Below are positions 37,248-44,276 of a stretch of 64,000 bases of DNA, piece by piece. The notes beneath the pieces are model-generated. The model searched no databases, was not told the origin of the DNA, and saw only the letters and a program-made list of their open reading frames with translations. Each line of letters opens with the position of its first letter. Position 1 is the first letter of the stretch. This DNA comes from Serinibacter salmoneus (GTDB taxonomy: Bacteria; Actinomycetota; Actinomycetes; Actinomycetales; Beutenbergiaceae): NCBI RefSeq assembly GCF_002563925.1, contig NZ_PDJD01000001.1:2982973-3046972 (forward strand), in the 5' to 3' direction. The translations under genes and the position numbers were made by a program.

Positions 37248-38114
37248 ATGACGCAGCCACCTCAAGGCCCATGGGGCCAACAGCACCCCCAGGCCGCCGT
37301 ACCGGTGTGCCCACGCCACCCCGACCGGGTGGCGTACGTGAGGTGCCAGCGGTGCGGGCGCCCGGCGTGCCAGGAGTGCCAGCGACCCGCCACCGTCGGT
37401 GTGCACTGTGTGGACTGTCAGCGGGCCGCGAGCGCCCAGCAGCGCACGATCCGCACCCGGTTCGGCGGCCGGGCCCGCACCGGTGAACCGGTCGTCACCT
37501 GGAGCATCATCGCGGTCTGCGCGATCATCTTCGCCCTGCCCTACGTGCTCCCGGACCGGCTGTGGATCCCGATCGACAACGCCCTGATCTGGGCGCCCGC
37601 TGCCCCGTGGTTCCTCGACCAGCCCTACCGTTTCGTGACCACGAGCCTGCTGCACGGCAGCCCCTGGCACCTCGCGTTCAACATGTACGCCCTGTGGCTG
37701 GTGGGCCGCCAACTCGAGCCGCTGCTGGGCCGGTTGCGCTTCGGCGCGCTCTACCTGCTCTCCGTGATCGGCGGAAGCACCGCCTACCTGCTCATCGGGG
37801 GGCTCGACGCGCCGCCTGCCGTCGGTGCCTCGGGCGGGGTCTTCGGCCTCTTCGCGGCGTACGCGATCTTCATCCGCCGGATCGGCGGCGACCCACGCCA
37901 GGTGTTGATCATCGTCGCGATCAACATCGCCATCGGCTTCGTCATCCCACGGATCGCCTGGGAGGCGCATCTCGGAGGACTCGCCATCGGCGCCCTGGTC
38001 GCGGCGATCTTCGCCTACATCCCCTTCCGTGAGGCGCGCAAGCAGTGGTCGGCGATCGGCGCCGTCGTGCTCGGCCTGGGCGCTCTGACGTGGTTGGGCT
38101 ACCTCATCGGCTGA
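37248..38114 (+). CDS. Rhomboid family serine protease with N-terminal zinc-ribbon
   Basis: A 288-residue intramembrane protease. Residues 20-60 form a B-box-like zinc site with six cysteines (VPVCPRHPDRVAYVRCQRCG and following). The membrane core has HLAFN (H141, N145), GASGGVFGL with nucleophile S195, and EAHLGGLAIG with H241 as base. It cleaves single-pass membrane proteins within the bilayer; substrates unknown. Its place after ppiA is the actinobacterial standard. Confidence 0.93.
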   Translation: MTQPPQGPWGQQHPQAAVPVCPRHPDRVAYVRCQRCGRPACQECQRPATVGVHCVDCQRAASAQQRTIRTRFGGRARTGEPVVTWSIIAVCAIIFALPYVLPDRLWIPIDNALIWAPAAPWFLDQPYRFVTTSLLHGSPWHLAFNMYALWLVGRQLEPLLGRLRFGALYLLSVIGGSTAYLLIGGLDAPPAVGASGGVFGLFAAYAIFIRRIGGDPRQVLIIVAINIAIGFVIPRIAWEAHLGGLAIGALVAAIFAYIPFREARKQWSAIGAVVLGLGALTWLGYLIG

Positions 38115-38134
38115 GGCAGCCCCACGCGCCACCC

Positions 38135-38143
38135 AGTTATCCA
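38135..38143 (+). promoter_or_regulatory. Single perfect DnaA box
   Basis: TTATCCACA is identical to the consensus 9-mer. It stands alone in the gap between the rhomboid gene and crgA. In GC-rich DNA a chance match is unlikely. With origin-proximal genes around it, it may titrate DnaA or be a vestige; it is not an origin by itself. Confidence 0.55.
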
Positions 38144-38193
38144 CAGGACTGTCCCCAGTTGGGGAGAACTACACGCGTGTCATTCACCCGCCG

Positions 38194-38216
38194 GCGGGGG
38201 CGCTCACAGCCCCCGC
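38194..38216. terminator. Bidirectional terminator, rhomboid/crgA
   Basis: GCGGGGGC and GCCCCCGC pair perfectly around GCTCACA, between the convergent rhomboid and crgA genes and 5 bases from the crgA stop. Confidence 0.65.
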
Positions 38217-38221
38217 GGTCG

Positions 38222-38476
38222 CTACTTCCAGCGCATCGTCATGAGGAATCCCGCGAGGATCAGCACGAAGCCGACCGCGAGGTTCCACGCACCCAACGCG
38301 GGGATCGGGTAGGTGGACTGCGAGATGTAGGTCGTGACCACCCACACCAGGCCGACCACCAGCAGCGAGACGAACGTGGGGACGAACCACGGCGCGTTCC
38401 CGCTCTCCTCGGGCAGCCCCACCTGCTGACGCTCGGGCTGGGGCTTCGACTTCTTTCGGGACCGCGACACGGGCAC
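38222..38476 (-). CDS. crgA: Cell division protein CrgA
   Basis: An 84-residue two-helix membrane protein. It begins with the basic PVSRSRKKSKP, then APWFVPTFVSLLVVGLVWVV (helix 1), a short loop TTYISQSTYPIPALGAWNL, and helix 2 ending with FLMTMRWK, the CrgA hallmark. CrgA recruits FtsI/FtsZ partners at the septum in mycobacteria and Streptomyces. The GTG at 38476 has AAGGAG 5 bases upstream and is chosen over the longer frame. It is antisense to its neighbours, as in other actinobacteria. Confidence 0.93.
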   Translation of the reverse strand: MPVSRSRKKSKPQPERQQVGLPEESGNAPWFVPTFVSLLVVGLVWVVTTYISQSTYPIPALGAWNLAVGFVLILAGFLMTMRWK

Positions 38477-38581
38477 GGGTACTCCTTGGTCGGGGCAGAC
38501 AGTGTTCCCGGCAGGATAGCCGGACAACCGAGGGTTCTCAGCCCCGCCACGTACACTGCGACTCGGTGATCGGAGGTAGAT

Positions 38582-39322
38582 GTGCCACAGGAGTCGGACA
38601 CCGAGGAGGCGCGTGGTCCTGACGCGCCCGACCGCCGTCGACCCTCGTTCGCCGTGGCCGGCGTCGCACTCCTCGCCGGGATGCTGTTCGCCACCTCAGC
38701 CACCGTGTTCGCGCAGGAGGACGACGACCGTGCGGGCAACCTCCGCGACCTGGTCGCCGAGGAGAACGAGCGACTGCTCGACCTGGGTGTCGAGGTGGAG
38801 GAGCTGCGGGCCGACGTCGCGCGACTGGAGGGCGACGCCCCCGAGAGCTCGGTGGGTGCCGACGAGAAGGAACTCTTCGCCGTCGGCGCTGAACCTGTGG
38901 CCGGCCAAGGCGTGCGGGTCACGCTGACCGATGCGCCGGCGGGAACCGCTGCGGACGATTACAACGACCTCGTGGTCCACCAACAGGACATCCAGGCGGT
39001 CGTCAACGCCCTGTGGCGCGGCGGTGCCGAGGCCATGAGCATCCAGGGGCAACGAGTGGTCTCCACCACCGCCGTGCGATGCATCGGCAACGTGCTGCTG
39101 CTGCACGAGGCCACCTATTCACCGCCGTACTACATCGAGGCGATCGGTGACCAGGAGGCGCTCGAGGAGGCCCTGGCGCAGGACGCCAGTATCCGGCTGT
39201 ACCAGGAGTACGTGGAGCGGTTCGGTCTGGGGTACGCCGTGGAGCGCGACGACCTCACGCTCGCGGCCTACACCGGCGGCCGGAGCCTGTCCTACGCGAC
39301 GCCACTCGAGGCGAGCGCATGA
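38582..39322 (+). CDS. DUF881 domain protein
   Basis: A 246-residue protein with one N-terminal helix (FAVAGVALLAGMLFATSATVF), a coiled-coil segment (LRDLVAEENERLLDLGVEVE) and the extracytoplasmic DUF881 domain: GQGVRVTLTDAP, VHQQDIQAVVNALWRGGAEAMSIQGQRV and IRLYQEYVERFGLGY. DUF881 proteins are envelope proteins conserved beside crgA and the class E sortase; their function is not known. GTG start after GGAGGTAGAT. It overlaps the sortase gene by 4 bases. Confidence 0.9.
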   Translation: MPQESDTEEARGPDAPDRRRPSFAVAGVALLAGMLFATSATVFAQEDDDRAGNLRDLVAEENERLLDLGVEVEELRADVARLEGDAPESSVGADEKELFAVGAEPVAGQGVRVTLTDAPAGTAADDYNDLVVHQQDIQAVVNALWRGGAEAMSIQGQRVVSTTAVRCIGNVLLLHEATYSPPYYIEAIGDQEALEEALAQDASIRLYQEYVERFGLGYAVERDDLTLAAYTGGRSLSYATPLEASA

Positions 39323-40083
39323 CGACCGCCACGCGGGGACCCAGCGGCCCGGTTCAGCACCGCCGTCGGCGTCGAGGCGGCGTGGGCAACGCCCTGCTCG
39401 GAGCCGTTGGCGAGTTGCTGATCACCGTGGGTCTGCTCCTCGGCCTGTTCGTGGTCTGGCAACTGTGGTGGACCGACGTGGAGGCAGCCGCCGTACAGCG
39501 CGAGCTCACCGCCGAGCTCGAGGAGACCTTCGGGGAGGTGCCCGAGGAGATCGGAGAGGTGCGCACGGACACGCCACCGCAGGAACTCGAGCCGCTCGAC
39601 GCCACCACCTTCGGCCGACTGTGGGTGCCACGCTGGGACTCCGGCTCGACTCAGTACGCGCGCACCATCAGCGAGGGTGTGGACAACGCCACCGTGCTGG
39701 ACGTGCTGGGAATCGGCCACTACCCCGGCAGCGCCATGCCCGGGGAGGTCGGCAACTTCGCCATCGCCGGTCACCGCCAGAGCCACGGCAAACCGTTCTA
39801 CGACATCACCGAACTCGAACTCGGGGACGAGCTCGTGGTCGAGACCGAGGACGCCTGGTACGTCTACACGGTGACCGACACGCTGATCGTCACGCCCGAT
39901 CAGGGCGAGGTGGTCGCCGCCAACCCCTACGACCCGGGCACGGCGGCCGAGAGCGCGATGATCACCCTGACCACCTGCCACCCCCTGTTCTCCGTGGCCG
40001 AGCGGTACATCGTGCACGGCGAACTGGACCACTGGGTGCCGCGCGAGAGCGGCGTCCCGGCTGCGATCGGAGGCGAGGCCTGA
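39319..40083 (+). CDS. srtE: Class E sortase
   Basis: A 254-residue membrane-anchored transpeptidase. An N-terminal helix (LLITVGLLLGLFVVWQLWW) precedes a coiled-coil linker and the sortase barrel. The triad is H152 (IAGHRQSHGKPF), C220 (ITLTTCHPLFS, the TLxTC motif) and the Arg in SVAERYIV. Class E enzymes act as housekeeping sortases in actinobacteria and favour LAXTG. The LPRTG protein at 15629-16903 could be a substrate only if specificity is relaxed or another sortase exists elsewhere. Coupled on both sides by 4- and 1-base overlaps. Confidence 0.93.
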   Translation: MTTATRGPSGPVQHRRRRRGGVGNALLGAVGELLITVGLLLGLFVVWQLWWTDVEAAAVQRELTAELEETFGEVPEEIGEVRTDTPPQELEPLDATTFGRLWVPRWDSGSTQYARTISEGVDNATVLDVLGIGHYPGSAMPGEVGNFAIAGHRQSHGKPFYDITELELGDELVVETEDAWYVYTVTDTLIVTPDQGEVVAANPYDPGTAAESAMITLTTCHPLFSVAERYIVHGELDHWVPRESGVPAAIGGEA

Positions 40084-40253
40084 TGTACGGCGCCATCTGG
40101 AGACTGCTGCCCGGCCCCGCCTGGTTCAAGGTGATCGAAGCGCTCGTGCTGATCTTCGCCGTCGTGGCCGTGCTGTTCCTGTGGGTCTTCCCCTGGGTGG
40201 CCCCGTACGTGCCGTTCGGGGAGAACGTGGTCGAGACAGGGAGCGCGCCATGA
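40083..40253 (+). CDS. Small single-helix membrane protein between sortase and pabA
   Basis: A 56-residue protein with one long helix, FKVIEALVLIFAVVAVLFLW, then VFPWVAPYVPFGEN. It starts at an ATG overlapping the sortase stop by one base (TGATG) and ends with a 4-base overlap into pabA, so it is certainly translated with them. Equivalent tiny proteins sit between srtE and pabA in many actinobacteria, often unannotated. Function unknown; a sortase accessory role is a guess. Confidence 0.8.
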   Translation: MYGAIWRLLPGPAWFKVIEALVLIFAVVAVLFLWVFPWVAPYVPFGENVVETGSAP

Positions 40254-40891
40254 CCCGCATCCTCGTGGTGGACAACTACGACAGCTTCGTCTACACGATC
40301 GTCGGCTACCTCACCGAACTCGGGGCCGAGGTGACCGTGGTGCGCAACGACGCCCTCGCGGGATCGGTCGAGGACCTGGCGGGGTACGACGGCGTGCTGG
40401 TCTCTCCCGGGCCCGGCGCCCCCGCTGAGGCCGGCGCCTCGATGCCGATCATCCGCTCGTGCGCCGAGGCCGGCACCCCCATGCTCGGGGTGTGCCTCGG
40501 GCACCAGGCCCTCGCCGAGGTGTTCGGCGGGGTGGTCTCCCACGCCCCGGAGCTGATGCACGGCCGCACCTCGCGGGTGCGGCACTCCGACGGCGCGCTG
40601 CTCGACGGCCTCGCGGAGGAGTTCACCGCCACGCGCTACCACTCCCTGGCGGTGGAGCCCGCCACGGTGCCCGAGGAACTCGAGGTCACCGCTTGGACGG
40701 CCGCGGACTCCGGCGACATCGTCATGGGGCTGTCCCACCGCACGCTGCCGCTGCACGGGGTGCAGTTCCACCCCGAGTCCGTGCTGACCGAGGGCGGCCA
40801 CCGCCTGCTGGCGAACTGGCTCGCGATGACCGGCGACGCGGACGCGGTGGAGCGCTCCGCGGGACTGCGCCCGCTCGCCGACCTGGGCTGA
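40250..40891 (+). CDS. pabA: Glutamine amidotransferase, aminodeoxychorismate/anthranilate synthase component II
   Basis: A 213-residue class I glutamine amidotransferase. VVDNYDSFVYTIVGYL is the family start, GVCLGHQALAE carries the nucleophile Cys (about residue 82), and GVQFHPESVL the His-Glu pair. It supplies ammonia to a chorismate-using partner for folate (or tryptophan) synthesis; the name trpG is also used. In M. tuberculosis the equivalent gene is followed directly by pknB, but here a six-gene sulfur operon intervenes. Confidence 0.92.
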   Translation: MTRILVVDNYDSFVYTIVGYLTELGAEVTVVRNDALAGSVEDLAGYDGVLVSPGPGAPAEAGASMPIIRSCAEAGTPMLGVCLGHQALAEVFGGVVSHAPELMHGRTSRVRHSDGALLDGLAEEFTATRYHSLAVEPATVPEELEVTAWTAADSGDIVMGLSHRTLPLHGVQFHPESVLTEGGHRLLANWLAMTGDADAVERSAGLRPLADLG

Positions 40892-41347
40892 GGCGCCACC
40901 GCTCGCCGGCTCCCCACCCCCGGCGGTTCCCACCCCTTCGAGCGTGCCTTTACGCAGCCCCCGCACCCCCGCTGGGACGCCGGTCCTCGCTGGGGGCGGT
41001 GCATTCCTCGCTGGGGGAGGTTCAGTTCCACACCTTGCGGCGCCACCGCCGGTCGGCAAGCCCCTGACCTGCAACGACGCTCGCGGCGACTCGGAACCGA
41101 GAGCGGCGCTTCCTCCCTGAGCGAGGGGTTCACCGCCCACAGCGAGGATCGCCCCGCGCCTCCCGCCCCCGACGCGGCCGGCCAACCGGTCCCGGGCGTC
41201 CGCAACACAAGGGCTGTACCACCTGGTGAGACAACTCATCTCGCTGTTGTTCGCCCGAGGCGAACCCGCGACGGTGGAGACATCCAGGACGCCGCGCGTC
41301 CCGGGCACCGCAGGACCGAGCCGTTCCGCCGAGAGAGAGGGCCACCA
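40892..41347. other. Repeat-bearing intergenic region before the sulfur operon
   Basis: No gene seen. It holds a degenerate left half of the 62-nt element (CGAGCGTGCCTTTACGCAG, 40939-40957), two direct copies of TCCTCGCTGGGGG at 40984 and 41005, an inverted 18-nt copy at 41131-41148 (17 of 18 match 40984-41001), and a small perfect hairpin GTTCGCC-CGA-GGCGAAC at 41249-41265 that may lie in the leader of the ABC operon. Confidence 0.7.
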
Positions 41348-42226
41348 GTGTCGCTTCCCGTCACGCTGACCGACGTCTCCCGCGCCTTCCGCATGCCCGG
41401 GGAGGCCACCCGGAACGGCCGTCGAATGCGCACCGGTCGCCGCACCGCGTCTCTCGGCTCCCCCGCCACCGCACCCGGCACCGCAGCACCCGCCACCCGC
41501 GCGGTGCTGCGCGGGGTCGACCTCGTGCTGCCGGCCGGGGGCATCACCGCCGTCATCGGCCCCTCCGGCTGCGGGAAGTCCACCCTGCTGCGGCTCATCG
41601 GGGGCCTGGACACGCCGAGCACCGGCACCATCACCCTGGGCGAGGCGCCGGTGACCGGAACCGACGAGCGCCTCGCGATCGGATTCCAGGAGCCGCGGCT
41701 GCTGCCGTGGCGCTCCCTGGCCGCGAACGTCGCGATCGGCCTGCCGAGCAGCACCGCCCGGGCCGACGGCGCAGCCCGGGTGGCCGAGCTGCTGGACCTG
41801 GTCGGCCTCACCGCCTCCGCGCACCTGCGGCCGTGTCAGGTCTCCGGCGGCATGGCGCAGCGCGTCTCACTCGCCCGCGCCCTGGCGCGCCGCCCCGAGG
41901 TGTTGCTGCTCGATGAGCCGTTCGGCGCCCTGGACGCCCTGACCCGGCTGCGCATGCAGGAGGAACTGCTGCGGGTGCACGCCGCACAGCCGACCACGGT
42001 GCTGCTCGTGACGCACGACGTGGAGGAGGCGCTCTACCTCGCCGATCAGGTGGTGGTCCTGCGCACCCTGGCTCCCGACGAGCGGGACGCCTCGATCGCC
42101 CGCGTCGTCACCGTGCCGGCCGATCGTCCCCGTGACCGCGCGGACTCGAGGCTGGCCGATCTACGAGCCGACCTCCTGGAGGAGCTCGGGGTGCCGACCC
42201 ATCACGGCACACCCGCCCTCGTCTGA
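41348..42226 (+). CDS. ABC transporter ATPase, sulfonate/nitrate/taurine type
   Basis: A 292-residue SsuB/TauB-like importer ATPase. Walker A GPSGCGKST (about 76-84), Q-loop GFQEPRLLPWRSLAANVAIGL (the EPRLLPW pattern is typical of SsuB), signature VSGGMAQRVSLARAL, Walker B VLLLDEPFGALDALTR and switch LLVTHDVEEAL. A roughly 45-residue Arg/Thr/Ala insertion after residue 18 is unusual. GTG start after GAGAGAGAGGG. First gene of the operon; binding protein and permease follow. Confidence 0.9.
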   Translation: MSLPVTLTDVSRAFRMPGEATRNGRRMRTGRRTASLGSPATAPGTAAPATRAVLRGVDLVLPAGGITAVIGPSGCGKSTLLRLIGGLDTPSTGTITLGEAPVTGTDERLAIGFQEPRLLPWRSLAANVAIGLPSSTARADGAARVAELLDLVGLTASAHLRPCQVSGGMAQRVSLARALARRPEVLLLDEPFGALDALTRLRMQEELLRVHAAQPTTVLLVTHDVEEALYLADQVVVLRTLAPDERDASIARVVTVPADRPRDRADSRLADLRADLLEELGVPTHHGTPALV

Positions 42227-42339
42227 CGTCACCACGGACGCCCGCCCGGCGCCCACCCAGTCACACCCCGCAGCACCCGGCACGACGGAACGCGAGCCCG
42301 CGCCCGTGCCGCGCTGCCCCACACCCCGAAGGACACCCC

Positions 42340-43413
42340 ATGTCGACCAGCATCCGCCGCACCCCCGTGACACCCCTGCTCGGCCTCGCCGCCGCGGCAG
42401 CGCTCGCCCTGACGGCCTGCGTGCCGGGCGAAGGCAGCACCGGCGACTCCAGCGACTCCGCCGCATCCAGCGACACGAGCGACACCGGTTCCGACTCCGC
42501 CGCCGCCGGCACCGAGTGGTCCGACGACACCCTCGCCCTGGACTGGGCCACCTACAACCCGCTCAGCCTCGTGATCAAGGAGGAGGGCCTGCTGCAGGAG
42601 ATCGTGGGCGACGGCGTGGAGATCACCTGGGTGCAATCCGCCGGCTCGAACAAGGCGAACGAGGCGCTGCGCGCCGGGGCCATCGACGTCGGCTCCACCG
42701 CCGGTTCGGCCGCGCTGCTGGCCCGCGCGAACGGCACCCCGATCCACACCGTCGCGGTCTACAGCCAGCCCGAGTGGTCCGCCCTGGTGGTCCCCGCCGA
42801 CTCCGACATCACCAGCGTGGCCGACCTCGCCGGGCGCAGCGTGGCCGCCACGATCGGCACCGACCCGTACTTCTTCCTGCTGCAGGCCCTGGACGAGGCC
42901 GGGGTGAGCGCCGACGACATCACCCTGCAGAACCTGCAGCACGCCGATGGCCGAATCGCCCTGGAGAACGGCTCCGTGGACGCCTGGGCGGGGCTCGACC
43001 CGATCATGGCGGCCAGCCAGGAGGGCACCGGCACCGAACTGATCTACCGCAACATCGACTTCAACACCTACGGCTTCCTCAACGCCACCGAGGCCTTCCT
43101 CGCCGAGAGCCCCGACCTCGCCCAGGCCGTGGTGGACGCCTACGCCCAGGCGCAGCAGTGGGCCGCGGAGAACCCCGAGGAGGTCATCACCCTGCTGGCC
43201 GAGGCCGCCCAGATCGACCCCGCGATCGCCGAGCGGGTCATCGCCGATCGCACCAACCTCGCCGTCGACCTCGCGCCGGGCGCCGAGCAGCAGGCGGTGC
43301 TGGAGGTCGTCGCGCCGATCCTGGTGAGCAACGGCGACGTCGCGAGCCAGGAGAGCGTGGACGAGGCGCTGGCCACGCTGTTCGACCCGACCTTCGCCGA
43401 GGCCGCCCAGTGA
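42340..43413 (+). CDS. ABC transporter substrate-binding lipoprotein, aliphatic-sulfonate type
   Basis: A 357-residue lipoprotein. The signal peptide ends at LALTAC (lipobox), then a Ser/Asp-rich linker, then an SsuA-like domain: LALDWATYNPLSLVIKEEGL, AIDVGSTAGSAALLARANG, VADLAGRSVAATIGTDPYFF, DAWAGLDPIM. It captures the substrate outside the membrane. Aliphatic sulfonate is the best family guess; no FMN-dependent monooxygenase (ssuD) or reductase is in the operon, so another sulfur compound is possible. Confidence 0.88.
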   Translation: MSTSIRRTPVTPLLGLAAAAALALTACVPGEGSTGDSSDSAASSDTSDTGSDSAAAGTEWSDDTLALDWATYNPLSLVIKEEGLLQEIVGDGVEITWVQSAGSNKANEALRAGAIDVGSTAGSAALLARANGTPIHTVAVYSQPEWSALVVPADSDITSVADLAGRSVAATIGTDPYFFLLQALDEAGVSADDITLQNLQHADGRIALENGSVDAWAGLDPIMAASQEGTGTELIYRNIDFNTYGFLNATEAFLAESPDLAQAVVDAYAQAQQWAAENPEEVITLLAEAAQIDPAIAERVIADRTNLAVDLAPGAEQQAVLEVVAPILVSNGDVASQESVDEALATLFDPTFAEAAQ

Positions 43414-44276
43414 GCGCGCCAGGGCCCGCACGCGGCACCGCCGCCGCCTCGGCCGCCGCACCGTCCCCCAGCACGCCCGTGCCCGACGGCGCACCCCACC
43501 CCGAGCGGTCCTCTCACCTCGTCGACTCGGTCGCCTTCCGCCGCCTGGGCGGGCTGATCATCCCGCTGGTGGTCCTCGGGGTGTGGCAGCTGGTCACCGT
43601 CACCGGCCTGGTGCCGCCCTACCGGCTGCCCACCCCGGGCAGCATCTGGCAGGCGGCCCTGGACATGGCCGCCAACGGCGACCTGTGGCTGTTCACCGCG
43701 ATCTCCACCCAGCGGGTGCTGCTCGGATTCGCGATCGGTGCGGCGCTGGGACTGGTGATCGGCGCCGTCGTGGGCCTCTCCCGCCTCGGCGACATCCTGC
43801 TCACCCCGTCCCTCTCGGCGCTGCGGGCCGTGCCCTCGCTGGCGTGGGTGCCGCTGCTGATCCTGTGGCTGCAGATCGGGGAGGAGTCCAAGATCACCCT
43901 CATCGCGATCGGCTCCTTCTTCCCGGTCTACACCACGGTCTCGGCGGCGCTGAAGCACGTGGACCCGCAGATCATCGAGGCCGGCCGGGCGTTCGGGCTA
44001 CGCGGCGTGCGGCTGCTGACCACGGTGCAGCTGCCGGCGGTGCTGCCCAGCGTGGTGGCCGGTCTGCGTCTGGCGCTCGCGCAGGCCTGGCTGTTCCTCG
44101 TGGCCGCCGAACTGATCGCCTCCTCGATGGGCCTGGGCTTCCTGCTGACGGAGTCCGGGGCGAACGGCCGGGTGGACCGGATGTTCCTCGCGATCATCCT
44201 GTTGGCCCTGCTGGGCACCCTGACCGACTCGATCATCGGGCTCCTCCAGCGCCGCGTGCTCAGCAGGTGGAGCTGA
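43410..44276 (+). CDS. ABC transporter permease, SsuC type
   Basis: A 288-residue BPD-type permease with six helices. LPTPGSIWQAALDMA and the EAA-loop EAGRAFGLRGVRLLTTVQLP (contact with the ATPase) are diagnostic for SsuC/TauC. It starts with GTG overlapping the binding-protein stop by 4 bases; a longer same-frame ORF begins inside that gene and is not supported. The stop overlaps the ATG of the acyl-CoA synthetase gene by one base, so transporter and enzyme genes are coupled. Confidence 0.9.
   Translation: MSAPGPARGTAAASAAAPSPSTPVPDGAPHPERSSHLVDSVAFRRLGGLIIPLVVLGVWQLVTVTGLVPPYRLPTPGSIWQAALDMAANGDLWLFTAISTQRVLLGFAIGAALGLVIGAVVGLSRLGDILLTPSLSALRAVPSLAWVPLLILWLQIGEESKITLIAIGSFFPVYTTVSAALKHVDPQIIEAGRAFGLRGVRLLTTVQLPAVLPSVVAGLRLALAQAWLFLVAAELIASSMGLGFLLTESGANGRVDRMFLAIILLALLGTLTDSIIGLLQRRVLSRWS

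Noticed and set aside
41167-41347. SAM or other sulfur-related riboswitch before the sulfur operon
   Set aside because: I looked for SAM-I and SAM-IV core motifs and saw none; only a 7-bp hairpin is present.
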